A stretch of DNA of 64,000 nt from Deltaproteobacteria bacterium (GCA_016177705.1 JACOUT010000014.1:484826-548825); one strand, 5' to 3'; shown: positions 16,585 through 25,594, numbered from the stretch's first letter. The notes: generated by a model not told the origin, from the sequence alone. Made by a program: numbers and translations.

Positions 16585-16704
16585 GAAGGCCTCACGAAGC
16601 AAGCCGCGTGCACGCCAGGAGGTAGCGGCCAGGGATCGGAAAGAAAAGAGCTTTTCGGGCGGTGATCGGGGGCTGACGACGTGCGCTCGGGCGTGCGCAG
16701 CGCG

Positions 16705-16739
16705 TTGTCCCGATGGCGATCACCCGATACGGTGCCGCC
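16705..16739 (+). promoter_or_regulatory. Well-formed leaderless promoter of the M61 peptidase gene
   Basis: TTGTCC at 16705-16710, a 17-bp spacer, then TACGGT at 16728-16733, then six bases to ATG 16740. There is no Shine-Dalgarno. This is the clearest complete example of the window's probable leaderless promoter class and decides for 16740 over the upstream in-frame ATG at 16713. Confidence 0.6.
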
Positions 16740-18602
16740 ATGGCCGGCACCCCCGTCCGCTATCGCATCTGTCCCAAGGAGCCGCGCGCCCACCTGCTAG
16801 CCGTCGAGGTCACGGTCGACCTGCCGGTGGCCGACGGCCAGGTCTTCTCGCTGCCGGTCTGGATCCCGGGCAGCTACTTGGTGCGCGAGTTCGCCCGCCA
16901 CGTCGTCGACATCAAGGCCGACAGCGGCGGTCGTCCGGTGCCGCTCGTCAAGCTCGACAAGCACCGCTGGCGCGCCGCGCCCGTCGCCGGGCCGCTGACG
17001 GTCCAGCTCACCATCTACGCCTGGGACCTGTCGGTGCGCGCGGCGCACGTCGACCAGACGCACGCCTTCTTCAACGGCACCTCGGTGTTCCCGCAGGTCG
17101 AGGGCTTCGAGGCCGCGCCCTGCGAGGTCACCATCGACCCGCCGTCCGACGAAGCGTGCAAGGGCTGGCGCGTCGCGACCACGCTGCCTCCCGTCGACGC
17201 GCGTCCGGTCGGCTTCGGCACCTACCGGGCCGACAGCTACCAGCACCTGGTCGATCACCCGGTGGAGATGGGCACCTGGGAGTCGGTGGACTTCCTGGCC
17301 GAGGGCATCCCGCACCAGATGGCCATCACCGGCCGAGTGCGCTTCGATCGCGAGCGCCTGGCCAAGGATCTCGCCGCCGTGTGCGGCGAGCACCAGCGCA
17401 TGTTCCACGCCGCCCCGCAGGGCGACGGTGCTGCCGCCATCGAGCGCTACCTGTTCCTCACCACCGCGCTCGGCGACGGCTACGGCGGCCTCGAGCACGC
17501 GGACAGCAGCGCGCTCATCTGCAAGCGCGACGACCTGCCCAAGCCCTCGCCTACGTCGACGCCGAACGCGGAGCCCTCCGACGGCTATCGCTCGTTCCTC
17601 GGGCTGTGCTCGCACGAGTACTTTCACCTGTGGAACGTCAAGCGCATCAAGCCGGCGGCGTTCTCGCCCTACCGCCTCGACAGCGAGAGCTACACGCGCC
17701 TGCTGTGGGCCTTCGAGGGCGTCACCTCCTACTACGACGACCTGGCGCTGGTGCGCGCCGGCGTCATCACCGTCGAGAGCTGGCTCGAGCTGCTCGGCCG
17801 CACCGCCACGCGCGTGCTGCGGGCCGCGGGCAGGAAGCGCCAGAGCATCGCGGAGTCGAGCTTCGATGCCTGGATCAAGTTCTATCGGCCCGACGAGAAC
17901 ACGCCGAACGCCGTCGTCAGCTACTACACCAAGGGCGCCTTGGTGGCGTTGGCGCTCGACCTGACCATCCGCCAGGCCACCGACGAGCGGCGCTCGCTCG
18001 ACGACGTGCTGCGGGCACTCTGGCTGCGTCACGGCAAGACGGGCGTGGGCGTGCCGGAGGACGGCGTCGAGCGCCTTGCCGCCGAGATCGCGGGCGCCGA
18101 CCTTCGGCCGTTCTTCGACGAGTACGTGCGCGGCACCGCCGACGTACCGCTCGGCCCGCTGCTCGCGCCCTACGGCATCGAAGCCGTGCTGCGGCCGGCC
18201 GAGAGCGACCACGACCAGGGCGGCAAGGCGGCCAAGAAGCCGGTCGAGGAGCTGGCCGCGCGCGGCGTGCTCGGCATCACCCTTGGCAGCGGCGACGACG
18301 GCGCGCACCTGGCGCACGTGCACGACGGCGGCGCGGCGCAGGCGGCCGGCTTGTCCGCCGGCGACGTGGTGGTGGCGGTCGACGGCCTGCGCGCCACGCG
18401 CACCAACCTGCTGCGGCTGTGCGGCGAGCGGCCGCCCGGCGCACGGCTGCACGTGCACGCCTTCCGCCGCGACGAGCTGCTCGAGCTCGAGGTCGTGCTG
18501 CGGGCACCCGAGCACGACGTCGCCTACTTCACGCTGCGCGCGGGCGACGACGCCGCCGACGGCAAGCGCGCCGCCTGGCTCACGCCCCACAAGCAGGCCT
18601 GA
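16740..18602 (+). CDS. M61-family glycyl aminopeptidase with PDZ domain
   Basis: A 620-residue metalloprotease. The N-terminal beta domain starts with PVRYRI and includes LPVWIPGSYLVREFARHV, a hallmark of M61. The zinc site is HEYFH in LCSHEYFHLWNVKRIKP, followed by LLWAFEGVTSYYDDL, where the third zinc-ligand glutamate lies. A PDZ domain occupies the last 110 or so residues (GVLGITLG...HVHDGGAAQAAGLSAGDVV). Length agrees with the family, which cleaves N-terminal glycine or alanine from peptides. No signal peptide is seen, so it may be cytoplasmic. It converges on rpiA with an 11-bp gap. Confidence 0.9.
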   Translation: MAGTPVRYRICPKEPRAHLLAVEVTVDLPVADGQVFSLPVWIPGSYLVREFARHVVDIKADSGGRPVPLVKLDKHRWRAAPVAGPLTVQLTIYAWDLSVRAAHVDQTHAFFNGTSVFPQVEGFEAAPCEVTIDPPSDEACKGWRVATTLPPVDARPVGFGTYRADSYQHLVDHPVEMGTWESVDFLAEGIPHQMAITGRVRFDRERLAKDLAAVCGEHQRMFHAAPQGDGAAAIERYLFLTTALGDGYGGLEHADSSALICKRDDLPKPSPTSTPNAEPSDGYRSFLGLCSHEYFHLWNVKRIKPAAFSPYRLDSESYTRLLWAFEGVTSYYDDLALVRAGVITVESWLELLGRTATRVLRAAGRKRQSIAESSFDAWIKFYRPDENTPNAVVSYYTKGALVALALDLTIRQATDERRSLDDVLRALWLRHGKTGVGVPEDGVERLAAEIAGADLRPFFDEYVRGTADVPLGPLLAPYGIEAVLRPAESDHDQGGKAAKKPVEELAARGVLGITLGSGDDGAHLAHVHDGGAAQAAGLSAGDVVVAVDGLRATRTNLLRLCGERPPGARLHVHAFRRDELLELEVVLRAPEHDVAYFTLRAGDDAADGKRAAWLTPHKQA

Positions 18603-18613
18603 TCAGCGCTCGA

Positions 18614-19300
18614 TCAGCGCTCGATTACCTTGACGCCCTGGTCGGTGCCTACGACGAGCGCATGCGTCAGTCCACAGAACAGCCCGTGCTCGGCGATGCC
18701 CGGGATAGACGAGAGCGCGCGCGCCAACATGGGCGGGTCGTCGATGGGTGGGAAGCGGCAGTCGAGGATCCACAGGCCGTTGTCGGTGAGGTAGGGCGCG
18801 CCGTCCCTGGTGCGCAGCATAGGCTGGCCGCCGAGGCGCACCAGCTCGCGCGCCACCACCTTCTCGGCGAAGGGCACGACCTCGAGGGGCAAGGGGAAGG
18901 CGTGCAGCTTGTCGACCAGCTTGGCGTCGTCGACGACACAGTAGAAGCGCTCGGAAACGAACGCGACCACCTTCTCGCGCAACAGGGCGCCGCCGCCGCC
19001 CTTGGTCAGGTTGAGGCCCGCATCGGCCTCGTCGGCGCCGTCGATGCACAGGTCGAGGCGGTCGGCCTCCTCAAAGGAAAGCAGCGGCACGCCCTGCTCG
19101 AGCGCGAGCTTGCGCGTCGCCTCCGAGGTGGGCACGCCCTTGACCTTGAGGCCCTCCGCTTTGATGCGCCGGCCGAGCGCCTCCACCGCAAACTTGGCCG
19201 TCGAGCCGGTGCCGAGGCCGACCTTCATGCCGTTCGTGATCAGCGAGACGGCGTGGTCGGCGGCGTTCTTCTTCTTCTGATCGACCGGACCGAGCGTCAC
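18614..19300 (-). CDS. rpiA: Ribose-5-phosphate isomerase A
   Basis: A 228-residue enzyme that interconverts ribose 5-phosphate and ribulose 5-phosphate in the pentose phosphate pathway. Key motifs are GLGTGSTAKFAV (phosphate loop), DGADEAD (catalytic acidic pair), KGGGGALLREK, and the late PPMLARALSSIPGIAEHGLF. GTG 19300 is the start: it overlaps the Nudix stop codon (GTGA) and is preceded by a strong GGAGGAAGG site. It is therefore the last gene of the DUF4912-GH57-Nudix-rpiA group on the minus strand. An 11-bp tandem duplication sits at its 3' end. Confidence 0.95.
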   Translation of the reverse strand: MTLGPVDQKKKNAADHAVSLITNGMKVGLGTGSTAKFAVEALGRRIKAEGLKVKGVPTSEATRKLALEQGVPLLSFEEADRLDLCIDGADEADAGLNLTKGGGGALLREKVVAFVSERFYCVVDDAKLVDKLHAFPLPLEVVPFAEKVVARELVRLGGQPMLRTRDGAPYLTDNGLWILDCRFPPIDDPPMLARALSSIPGIAEHGLFCGLTHALVVGTDQGVKVIER

Positions 19301-19749
19301 GAGGCCTTCCTCCGCGGCGCGCGCTGTTTGGTGGCCGCGGCGAACGTCTCCCACGCGGCCAGCGCCAAGTCGAGGGTGCGGTGCTCGGGGAAGGCGTGCG
19401 GCGGCTGCCAGGTGACCCAGGCGTAGTCGTCGTGGTCGGGCGTGTGCACCAGACACGGCCCCTCGGCCTCGACCGCGAACAGCACCACGCTCTTGGTGAC
19501 GCGAGCGCCCGAGCGCTTGGTGGTGACCCAGGTGGTGACGAAGCGGAAGCCGTCGACCACGCGCACGTCGTCGCGGTCGATGCCGGTCTCCTCCTCCATC
19601 TCGCGCAGCGCGCAGTCGAGCTCGTCCTCACCGCGCTCGAGCCTGCCCTTGGGCAGGTCGATGCTGTCGTCTTCGTGCAGCAAGATCAGGAAGCTCTTGC
19701 GCGGCCGGCGCTGAAACAGCAGCACGCCGCACGCGGTCTCGTGACGCAT
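19297..19749 (-). CDS. Nudix hydrolase, diadenosine tetraphosphatase-like
   Basis: A 150-residue Nudix protein. The Nudix box is complete: GRLERGEDELDCALREMEEETGI, read as G-x5-E-x7-REMEEETG. The N-terminus RHETACGVLLFQRR and the LLHEDDSIDLPKG segment resemble bis(5'-nucleosyl)-tetraphosphatase proteins, but the substrate is not certain. The ATG at 19749 is used; 19767 is an in-frame alternative, and neither has a clear ribosome-binding site. The stop codon overlaps the rpiA start. A 62-bp gap separates it from the GH57 gene upstream. Confidence 0.85.
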   Translation of the reverse strand: MRHETACGVLLFQRRPRKSFLILLHEDDSIDLPKGRLERGEDELDCALREMEEETGIDRDDVRVVDGFRFVTTWVTTKRSGARVTKSVVLFAVEAEGPCLVHTPDHDDYAWVTWQPPHAFPEHRTLDLALAAWETFAAATKQRAPRRKAS

Positions 19750-19811
19750 CGGGGACGATTGTTGCATCTGGGGATCGCTGCTGTCGATCCCGTCGCCAAG
19801 GGTGTCGCGCT

Positions 19812-21404
19812 TCAGCCGGCGAGCGCGCCCGGGTCGACGTCGGGGAAGACGCTGTCGCGCTCTTCCAGTTGCGCCAGGTCGGCCTCGTCGACCCGCCCCT
19901 GCTCGAGCATGTGCAGCAGCCGGTGCAAGCGCGACAGGTGCACCACCGGGCGGCGCTGCGCGTAGCCCATCTGGGTGCCCATGGTGAGGATGAAGGGCCA
20001 GTCGGAGGACTGCGCCAACATGAGCTCGCGCGCCGCCTGCTTGGTGGCGCGCGCCGTGACACCCATGCCGGTGCCGCGGCTCTTGACGACGTCCTCGAAG
20101 CGCCGCTGGCCATCGTGCACCTTGCGCCACAGCCAGTCGTTCTTCTGGTTGACCCAGACCTCGAAGGCGCCGCCGTCGCCCCACGACGACACCGCGGGGT
20201 AGGCCACCTGCTGTGTCGGCTCGAGCTCGAGGTAGTGGTAGGCGGTGACGGGCCGGGGCGTGGGCTTGCCGTCGACGCTGCCGGAGGCGAGCTTGCGCAA
20301 AAAGGCGTCGAGGAACCAGGGGCCCTCGTGCCACCAGTGGCCGAACAGCTCGGCGTCGAAGGCGGCGGTGATGCACGGTGCCGTGCCGAGCGCCTCCTCG
20401 ATGTCGGCGGCATCGGCGGCGCGCCGCTCGGCGAAGTGCTGCGCGTGGCCCTGCACCGCCGTGCGCGCCGCGTCGGGGTCGTAGGGCTGCTTCTCGTCGA
20501 GCGAGACGCGGCCGGTGATGCGGTGCAGCTTGGCGCCGACGTTCTTGGAGGCGCCCGTGCCCTGCTTGTGCGCCGGATCCTTCAGCTCCTCGGACGCGTC
20601 GTAGCCGAGGTCGCGGTAGAACTCGCGGTAGCGGGAGTCGCCGGGGTAGCCCTCCTGCGCGCTCCACACCTCCTTGGCGCTGCCGGGATCGCGCGGGAAC
20701 ACCGCCACGCCCTCGGGCGACCAGATTGGCCGGTAGACGTCGTGCTGCGGCGGCGGCCAGGCGAAGCGCACGGCGCGGTCTTCCGAGAAGGTGAAGCACA
20801 GGTTCTCGTCGGCGAGCGCGGCCAGCGCGTGCGGGTGCAGCCCGCACTCGGGCAGCCAGATGCCGCGCGGGCGCATGCCGAGCGCGCGCTCGTGCGCCTT
20901 GACCGCCTCGGCGACCTGCGCGCGCAGCACGTGCGGGTCTTGCAAGATGGGCGCGAGGCCGTGGGTGGCGGCGCAGGTCATGACCTCGACGCGGCCGGCC
21001 TGGTGGTGCTCGGCGAAGGCGCGCGCCAGATCGCCGCTGACGCCGTCGTAGCGCGCCTCGGCGTGCTCGGCCTCCTCGCGCGCGAACAGCGCCGCTTTGC
21101 GGAACGGGTGGTCGTGGCTGATGGTGCCGAGGTAGCGCTCGCACAGCGTGCGGCGCGCATCGAGGTAGCGGTGGGTGCGCTCGCGCAGACCGGGCGTGGC
21201 CATCATCGCGAGCAAGGGCGGCGACAGGCCCATGGTGAACGACGCCGGCACGCGATCACGCTGCCAGCCGTCGAGCATGGACAGGAGCGGCAGGTAGCAG
21301 TCGGCCACCGCCTCGAAGAACCAGTCCTCCTCGAGGAAGTGCTCGTGCTCGGGGTGGTTGATGAACGGCAGGTGGCCGTGCAGCGCCAGGACGAACCAGC
21401 TCAC
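19812..21404 (-). CDS. GH57 1,4-alpha-glucan branching enzyme
   Basis: A 530-residue glycoside hydrolase family 57 protein. The N-terminus FVLALHGHLPFINHPE is the family start. The nucleophile glutamate lies in RGIWLPECGLHP, and the acid/base aspartate in AAFDAELFGHWWHEGP, matching GH57 branching enzymes such as those of Thermococcus and Thermus. It should cut alpha-1,4 glucan and form alpha-1,6 branches in glycogen. Its GTG start overlaps the stop codon of the DUF4912 gene (GTGA). The GH57-DUF4912 pairing recurs in other genomes. Confidence 0.92.
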   Translation of the reverse strand: MSWFVLALHGHLPFINHPEHEHFLEEDWFFEAVADCYLPLLSMLDGWQRDRVPASFTMGLSPPLLAMMATPGLRERTHRYLDARRTLCERYLGTISHDHPFRKAALFAREEAEHAEARYDGVSGDLARAFAEHHQAGRVEVMTCAATHGLAPILQDPHVLRAQVAEAVKAHERALGMRPRGIWLPECGLHPHALAALADENLCFTFSEDRAVRFAWPPPQHDVYRPIWSPEGVAVFPRDPGSAKEVWSAQEGYPGDSRYREFYRDLGYDASEELKDPAHKQGTGASKNVGAKLHRITGRVSLDEKQPYDPDAARTAVQGHAQHFAERRAADAADIEEALGTAPCITAAFDAELFGHWWHEGPWFLDAFLRKLASGSVDGKPTPRPVTAYHYLELEPTQQVAYPAVSSWGDGGAFEVWVNQKNDWLWRKVHDGQRRFEDVVKSRGTGMGVTARATKQAARELMLAQSSDWPFILTMGTQMGYAQRRPVVHLSRLHRLLHMLEQGRVDEADLAQLEERDSVFPDVDPGALAG

Positions 21405-22234
21405 GGCTTCCTCCCCGACGAGACCGACGAGGCGGACGACGACGAGGAGGCCGCGGGCGACTGCAACCAGGGCAAGCGCATGGCGGTGGCGGAGGCGGGC
21501 AGCTCGTCGTCGATCTCGACGCCGCGCGCGTCGCTCTCACCGAGGCGCGCCAGCGCGGCCTCGGGCACTTCGCCGCGCAGCAGTCGGCCCTGGCGCAAGC
21601 GGCGCCGGTCGATCGAGGGGGGCAGCGTGGCGAGCCACAGCGGGCCAGGCGGAGCCGGGCGCGCGGGCGGCGTCAAGGTGACGTTGCTGGCCGCCAGGCG
21701 CGCGCCGTCGACGACCAGCGCGGCCGCGATCGCCAGGCGCTCGCCGGGCACGGTCAGGTACCAGCCGCCAGCCGCGAGGTCGACGTCGACCACGAGCGCC
21801 GGCTGTTGGCCGAGCAGGTCGCGGGCGCTCGGCGGCTCACCCAAGAAGTCGCGCCAGCACAGCTCGAGGCGCGCATGCCCGCCGCGCGCGCGCTCGGCGC
21901 GGGCCACGTCCCACGTGCAAAAGAGCAGGCGCGGCTTGACCGCGATCAGGCGCAGGAAGGTGCGCTCAGCCTCGGGCAACAGCAGCTTGGGCTCACGGAA
22001 GCGCGGCAGCGCGTGCGGGTCGTCGCCGTCGTCGAAGGGGGGCGGGGGCTCGGCGGCGCGCGCCAAGAAGGCGTGTGACGAGGGGGCTGGTCGCTCAGCC
22101 GACGACGGGGCCGGCACCACCAAGCGGAGGCGTTGCAGGGCGTCCTTCAGGTCGTCTTCCCGCATGCGCTCGACCCCGCGCACGCCGTTGGCGCGCAGGA
22201 GCTTCAAGAGCTGGATGCGGCGCGGCAGCGTCAT
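21401..22234 (-). CDS. DUF4912-domain protein
   Basis: A 277-residue soluble protein. The N-terminal part (IQLLKLLRANGVRGVERMRE) looks like a small Rho-N/SAP-type helical module. The centre matches DUF4912, with LLPEAERTFLRLIAVKPRLL, LFCTWDVAR, WYLTVPGERLAIAAAL and LWLATLPPSIDRRR. The tail is Ser-rich. The domain is often encoded next to GH57 branching enzymes and may bind glucan, but its biochemical role is not settled. GGGGA lies just before ATG 22234; an upstream in-frame ATG at 22282 sits next to a TATGCC and more likely belongs to the promoter. It overlaps the GH57 start by four bases. Confidence 0.8.
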   Translation of the reverse strand: MTLPRRIQLLKLLRANGVRGVERMREDDLKDALQRLRLVVPAPSSAERPAPSSHAFLARAAEPPPPFDDGDDPHALPRFREPKLLLPEAERTFLRLIAVKPRLLFCTWDVARAERARGGHARLELCWRDFLGEPPSARDLLGQQPALVVDVDLAAGGWYLTVPGERLAIAAALVVDGARLAASNVTLTPPARPAPPGPLWLATLPPSIDRRRLRQGRLLRGEVPEAALARLGESDARGVEIDDELPASATAMRLPWLQSPAASSSSSASSVSSGRKP

Positions 22235-22382
22235 GGCTTCCCCGGCGCGCGCCCCGCGGATCGGAGCGAGCGGGCTCGGCATAGCCCGACGCCGGGGGAA
22301 CGCCTAGCGCCGAAACGCGCCGCACGACGGTGCGAAAAACACCGCCGGCCCGACCGGTTGCCCCGCGATCGCGCGCAAGCGC

Positions 22383-23402
22383 TCAGTCGTACGAGGTGGC
22401 CTCGCCCGAGAACTCGAAGGTCTCGCCGTCCTCGTCGACGCAGGAGCCCGCCGAGGTCACCTTGACGCCGTCGCGGTCGACTGACTCCTCGGCGCCGCTC
22501 CAGTTGCACGCGAAGGTGCCGTTGGCGCCGATGATCTCGAGGCTGGCGCTGGCGGTGGCGTTGTCGGCGTCGACGCGGTGGCCCTCGGCCGCCATGCGGA
22601 CGGTGACGCTGTCCTCGCGCACGCCGTTCTCGTCGACGAAGGCGAGCAGGTCGAGCTGGCCCTGCGCGCTGTCCTCGGTCTCGGACGCCTGGAAGCGCAA
22701 GCCGACCACGTTCTCGGTCTCTTGTTCGATGCCGTCGTCGAACAGGCCGCGCTCCTTGCGCACCAGGCGCTGGTCGAAGTCGGAGGCGAAGATCAGGTCG
22801 ATCGAGCTGTCGTCGACGGCGCGGCTGCTCTCGAGCGCGATCTGGCCGACGAAGGAGTCGAGCGTGGTGTCGTCGTGCGACGCCATCCAGTCCTGGAACT
22901 CGATGGACAGCGTGCTCCGCTCCACCTCGGCGTCGATGACGTTCTTGAGGCGGAACTTGATCTTGCCGCGCGCGTCCTCGTCGCCCTCGTCGCCCACGCG
23001 CATCAGGCAGGAGTCGATGGTGACGTCGGCGTCGCACTCTTCACCGAGCTCGCAGCCGTCGAAGGTGGCGAGGCCGGCGACCAGGCCGCCCACGCAGAAG
23101 ACATCGCCGGCGTCTTCGAGCACGCCGGCCTGCACACCCGGCACCGGGCGCACCGCGTTGCCGCCGCTGTCACTCTGGTTGGTCTTGATCAGCTGCGCCA
23201 GCGACTCGGCCCCGGTGGCGCGATCGGCGCCGAACAGGTCGCGGGTGACGCGGCCCATGGTGTCCGGGCCGACGTCGCCGGTGGGCGCGTCGAGCAGCTC
23301 GCGCACGCGCTCGGGGGTCAGGCGCTGGCCGCAGCCGGCGCCGGCGGCGAGCGCGGCGGCGATGGTGAGGAGGGGGAGCAGACCGAGGTTCGTGCGACGC
23401 AT
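22383..23402 (-). CDS. Probable lipoprotein of unknown function
   Basis: A 339-residue exported protein. A signal sequence, NLGLLPLLTIAAALAAGAGC, ends at a cysteine that could be lipidated, although the residue at -3 is not ideal. The mature region is acidic and rich in Asp, with several cysteines (FCVGG, GCELGEECDADV, SCLMRV) and no recognised domain. GGAGA five bases before ATG 23402 sets the start. A 148-bp gap separates it from the DUF4912 gene, so it probably has its own transcription unit. It is divergent from the HAD gene. Confidence 0.65.
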   Translation of the reverse strand: MRRTNLGLLPLLTIAAALAAGAGCGQRLTPERVRELLDAPTGDVGPDTMGRVTRDLFGADRATGAESLAQLIKTNQSDSGGNAVRPVPGVQAGVLEDAGDVFCVGGLVAGLATFDGCELGEECDADVTIDSCLMRVGDEGDEDARGKIKFRLKNVIDAEVERSTLSIEFQDWMASHDDTTLDSFVGQIALESSRAVDDSSIDLIFASDFDQRLVRKERGLFDDGIEQETENVVGLRFQASETEDSAQGQLDLLAFVDENGVREDSVTVRMAAEGHRVDADNATASASLEIIGANGTFACNWSGAEESVDRDGVKVTSAGSCVDEDGETFEFSGEATSYD

Positions 23403-23471
23403 GCTTCTCTCCGCGGTGCGGGCCACAGGTGTAGCCGACCAAAGCAGACTCTGCCACGGTGGCGGGCCGCC

Positions 23472-24299
23472 ATGGACGAGCTGCCCCTGTTTGGCGAGAG
23501 CGATGCTGATCTGCGTGCCCAGGCGCGCATCCTCGCCTTCGACGTCGACGACACGCTGACGTGGCGGGGCCAGTTGCCGGAGCCGGCGGCGCGCGCGCTC
23601 TACGCGGCGCAGCAGGCGGGCCTGTCGTTGATCGCGGTCACGGGCCGCTCCTACGCCTGGGCCGAGATGTTGCTCCGGCTGTTTCCGCTCGAAGCCGCGG
23701 TGGCGGAGACCGGCGCGGTGGCCTTGCTGCGCGGCGCCTCGTTCGTCGAGGTGCTGCACCACGAGCCCGACGAAGCGGTGCGCGCCGCCGGCAACCGCGA
23801 GCGCGACCGCGCCGCCGCGCGCGCGCTCGCCGAGGTGAACGGCGCGCGCCTGGCCATCGACAACCCCGGGCGCCTGTACGACGTCGCCTTCGACTTGATT
23901 GAGAGCGGCCCGCCGGTGCCCGACGAGGACGCGCGCCGCCTGCGCGCCGTGCTCGAGCAGGAGGGCCTGACCACCGCGCGCTCGAGCGTGCACGTCAACG
24001 CCTGGAAGGTGGGGCCGCACGGCCCCTTCGACAAGGCGACCATGACCGATCGCGTGCTGCGCCGCCTTGGCCACGGCGGGCTCGACGACGTCGCCGGCGC
24101 GCTCTGCTACCTCGGCGACTCGACCAACGACGGCGCCATGTTCGCGCGCGCGCGCCTGTCGGTGGGCGTGGCCAACCTGCGACCGCACCTGGCCGCGCTG
24201 CGCTCGGCCAAGCAGGCGCCGCGCTATCGCACGGCGGGCGAGGGCGGCCACGGCTTCGCCGAGGCGGTGGCGGCGCTGTTGGCGCCGCGGCGCGCTTGA
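23472..24299 (+). CDS. HAD-superfamily phosphatase (Cof/sucrose-phosphatase-like)
   Basis: A 275-residue HAD-IIB-type hydrolase. Motif I is AFDVDDTL, with the nucleophile and acid/base aspartates. The Thr of motif II is in AVTGRS, and motif IV is GDSTNDGAMF. A cap domain lies between, which is the subclass II arrangement of Cof-type sugar phosphatases and phosphoglycolate or sucrose-phosphate phosphatases. The physiological substrate cannot be read from sequence. No ribosome-binding site or TANNNT hexamer is evident before the ATG, so the start is less certain than the family call. Confidence 0.88.
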   Translation: MDELPLFGESDADLRAQARILAFDVDDTLTWRGQLPEPAARALYAAQQAGLSLIAVTGRSYAWAEMLLRLFPLEAAVAETGAVALLRGASFVEVLHHEPDEAVRAAGNRERDRAAARALAEVNGARLAIDNPGRLYDVAFDLIESGPPVPDEDARRLRAVLEQEGLTTARSSVHVNAWKVGPHGPFDKATMTDRVLRRLGHGGLDDVAGALCYLGDSTNDGAMFARARLSVGVANLRPHLAALRSAKQAPRYRTAGEGGHGFAEAVAALLAPRRA

Positions 24300-24341
24300 C
24301 GGCGGGCAAAGGACGGGCCACCGACGGCGCCCTTCGACATG

Positions 24342-24413
24342 ACCGACGTCGGTTGCTGATCGACGCAAAAAACCGTGGATCTTGATGCGCCGGTCGTCCG
24401 TCGACCGACGGAC
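24342..24413. promoter_or_regulatory. Two dyads upstream of the lipoprotein pair
   Basis: ACCGACGTCGGT at 24342-24353 is a perfect 12-bp palindrome. GTCCGTCG at 24396-24403 and CGACGGAC at 24406-24413 form an 8-bp inverted repeat with a 2-base centre. They lie in the 178-bp gap between the HAD gene and the lipoprotein at 24478 and could be operators or a transcript hairpin. Function is unknown. Confidence 0.4.
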
Positions 24414-24477
24414 CGGGCAGATCGCGGCGTCGCAACGCGCGCACACGGCTGGCACGCGCGGTGCAATTTCGTGACGC

Positions 24478-25131
24478 ATGCACGCGCTCCTACGGCCCCT
24501 CCTGACGGCGCTCGCCGTGACGATCGCCGCCTGCGACTCCCAGGGGCAGCTCGGCCAAGCCGAGCTCGCCCCCGACTGCACGGCGAACGACGACGGTTGC
24601 GAAAGTGGGCCGCTGCGCCCCCTCGCCGTCGGTGCGCGCCAGCTCCTCACGGTCCGGCCGCTGCAGCCCGACCCGGGCGGACAGACGTCGGCCACCCACT
24701 TCGTCTCCGCAAATAGCGACGTCGCCGTGATCGACGACGGCGGCGTGCTCGCTACCGGTGACGGCGTGACGGCGATCCTGCTCGTCGCGGCTGACGACTC
24801 GGTGCTCGACTTCACCCACGTGGCGGCGGCCAGCGCCGTGCGCCTCGGCCTCCATCCCGGTTCCGGCGACGTCGCCACCCGCGCGCTCTCGGGGACGGTG
24901 CCGGTGGCACCGGGAGCCACGTTCACGATGACCGTGGCGCCGCACAGCGACACGCAGGTTCTCGGAGGCGCGTTCGACATCGTGGTCGACAGCTCGAACC
25001 GCACCTTCAGTACGGTGCCCACCGGCGATCCGGCGATCTTCTCCTTCGTGGCACCGAGCTGGGGATGGACCGAGATCGACGTGACGGCGCTTGGGCTCTC
25101 GGCCGCGGTGACGCTGGAGGTGGCTCCATGA
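24478..25131 (+). CDS. Lipoprotein of unknown function
   Basis: A 217-residue protein with a lipoprotein signal, LLRPLLTALAVTIAAC, and a good lipobox ending IAAC. The mature protein is Asp/Ala/Thr-rich and predicted beta-structured, with few basic residues. It shows no recognised domain. Its ATG has no clear ribosome-binding site. Its stop overlaps the ATG of the next lipoprotein gene (ATGA), so the two are made together. The two proteins may work as a pair at the inner or outer membrane. Confidence 0.72.
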   Translation: MHALLRPLLTALAVTIAACDSQGQLGQAELAPDCTANDDGCESGPLRPLAVGARQLLTVRPLQPDPGGQTSATHFVSANSDVAVIDDGGVLATGDGVTAILLVAADDSVLDFTHVAAASAVRLGLHPGSGDVATRALSGTVPVAPGATFTMTVAPHSDTQVLGGAFDIVVDSSNRTFSTVPTGDPAIFSFVAPSWGWTEIDVTALGLSAAVTLEVAP

Positions 25132-25583
25132 TGCCAACTCGCCCGCGCGTGGCATGGTGCGTGCCCGCGCTGTTGTGCGCGCTCGCAGCGTGCAGCCAGA
25201 CGAACGTGACCTTCCTGACGACAGCGCTCGTGGGAGCCACCGCGGACGTCGACGTCGACGCGCGAACGCTCGAGCTGTCGAGGGGAGCGGCCATTGCTTT
25301 CGAGTGCAGCGAGGCCGATTTTTTCGCCGACTACTTCGGCCCCTGCCGCGACTTCTCCGTCGAGAGCGACGGCGACGCCGTCGATGTTCGCCGCGTCCAC
25401 CTCGAGCAACTCGAAGACACCAGGCCACCGGAGACGCACACGGCCACCGGCGGTGGCGTGAGCCTCACGGCGGAGAACGAGCGCACCGGCCGCGTCCTGG
25501 TCGGCCGAGCCGCCGGCGCCGCGACGCTCACCATCTCGTCGTTGACAGGGTCGGCAGAGCTCGAGGTCCAAGTCCTCGAGTAG
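25128..25583 (+). CDS. Lipoprotein of unknown function, coupled to the upstream lipoprotein
   Basis: A 151-residue lipoprotein. The signal WCVPALLCALAAC ends in a standard LAAC lipobox followed by SQTN. The mature part is acidic, with a probable beta-sandwich pattern and one more pair of cysteines (FECSEAD, GPCRDF). The ATG at 25128 overlaps the upstream stop by four bases and has GGAGG seven bases before it. ATG 25131 directly follows. No family is recognised. It converges with the outer-membrane protein gene. Confidence 0.72.
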   Translation: MMPTRPRVAWCVPALLCALAACSQTNVTFLTTALVGATADVDVDARTLELSRGAAIAFECSEADFFADYFGPCRDFSVESDGDAVDVRRVHLEQLEDTRPPETHTATGGGVSLTAENERTGRVLVGRAAGAATLTISSLTGSAELEVQVLE

Positions 25584-25594
25584 CCGGCGCCCGG

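Noticed and set aside
18603..18624. 11-bp tandem duplication between the M61 gene and rpiA
   Set aside because: Short, unique, and at a convergent gene junction; it is not an attachment site because no integrase is nearby.
16277..19426. 1049-codon open frame running across the outer-membrane protein, M61 and rpiA genes
   Set aside because: It is extremely Arg-rich and overlaps three well-supported genes, so it is a GC-driven shadow.
23403..25571. Long minus-strand open frame upstream of the lipoprotein that starts at 23402
   Set aside because: The real gene begins at 23402 with its own Shine-Dalgarno and signal peptide. The upstream extension lies opposite the HAD and lipoprotein genes and is low-complexity.
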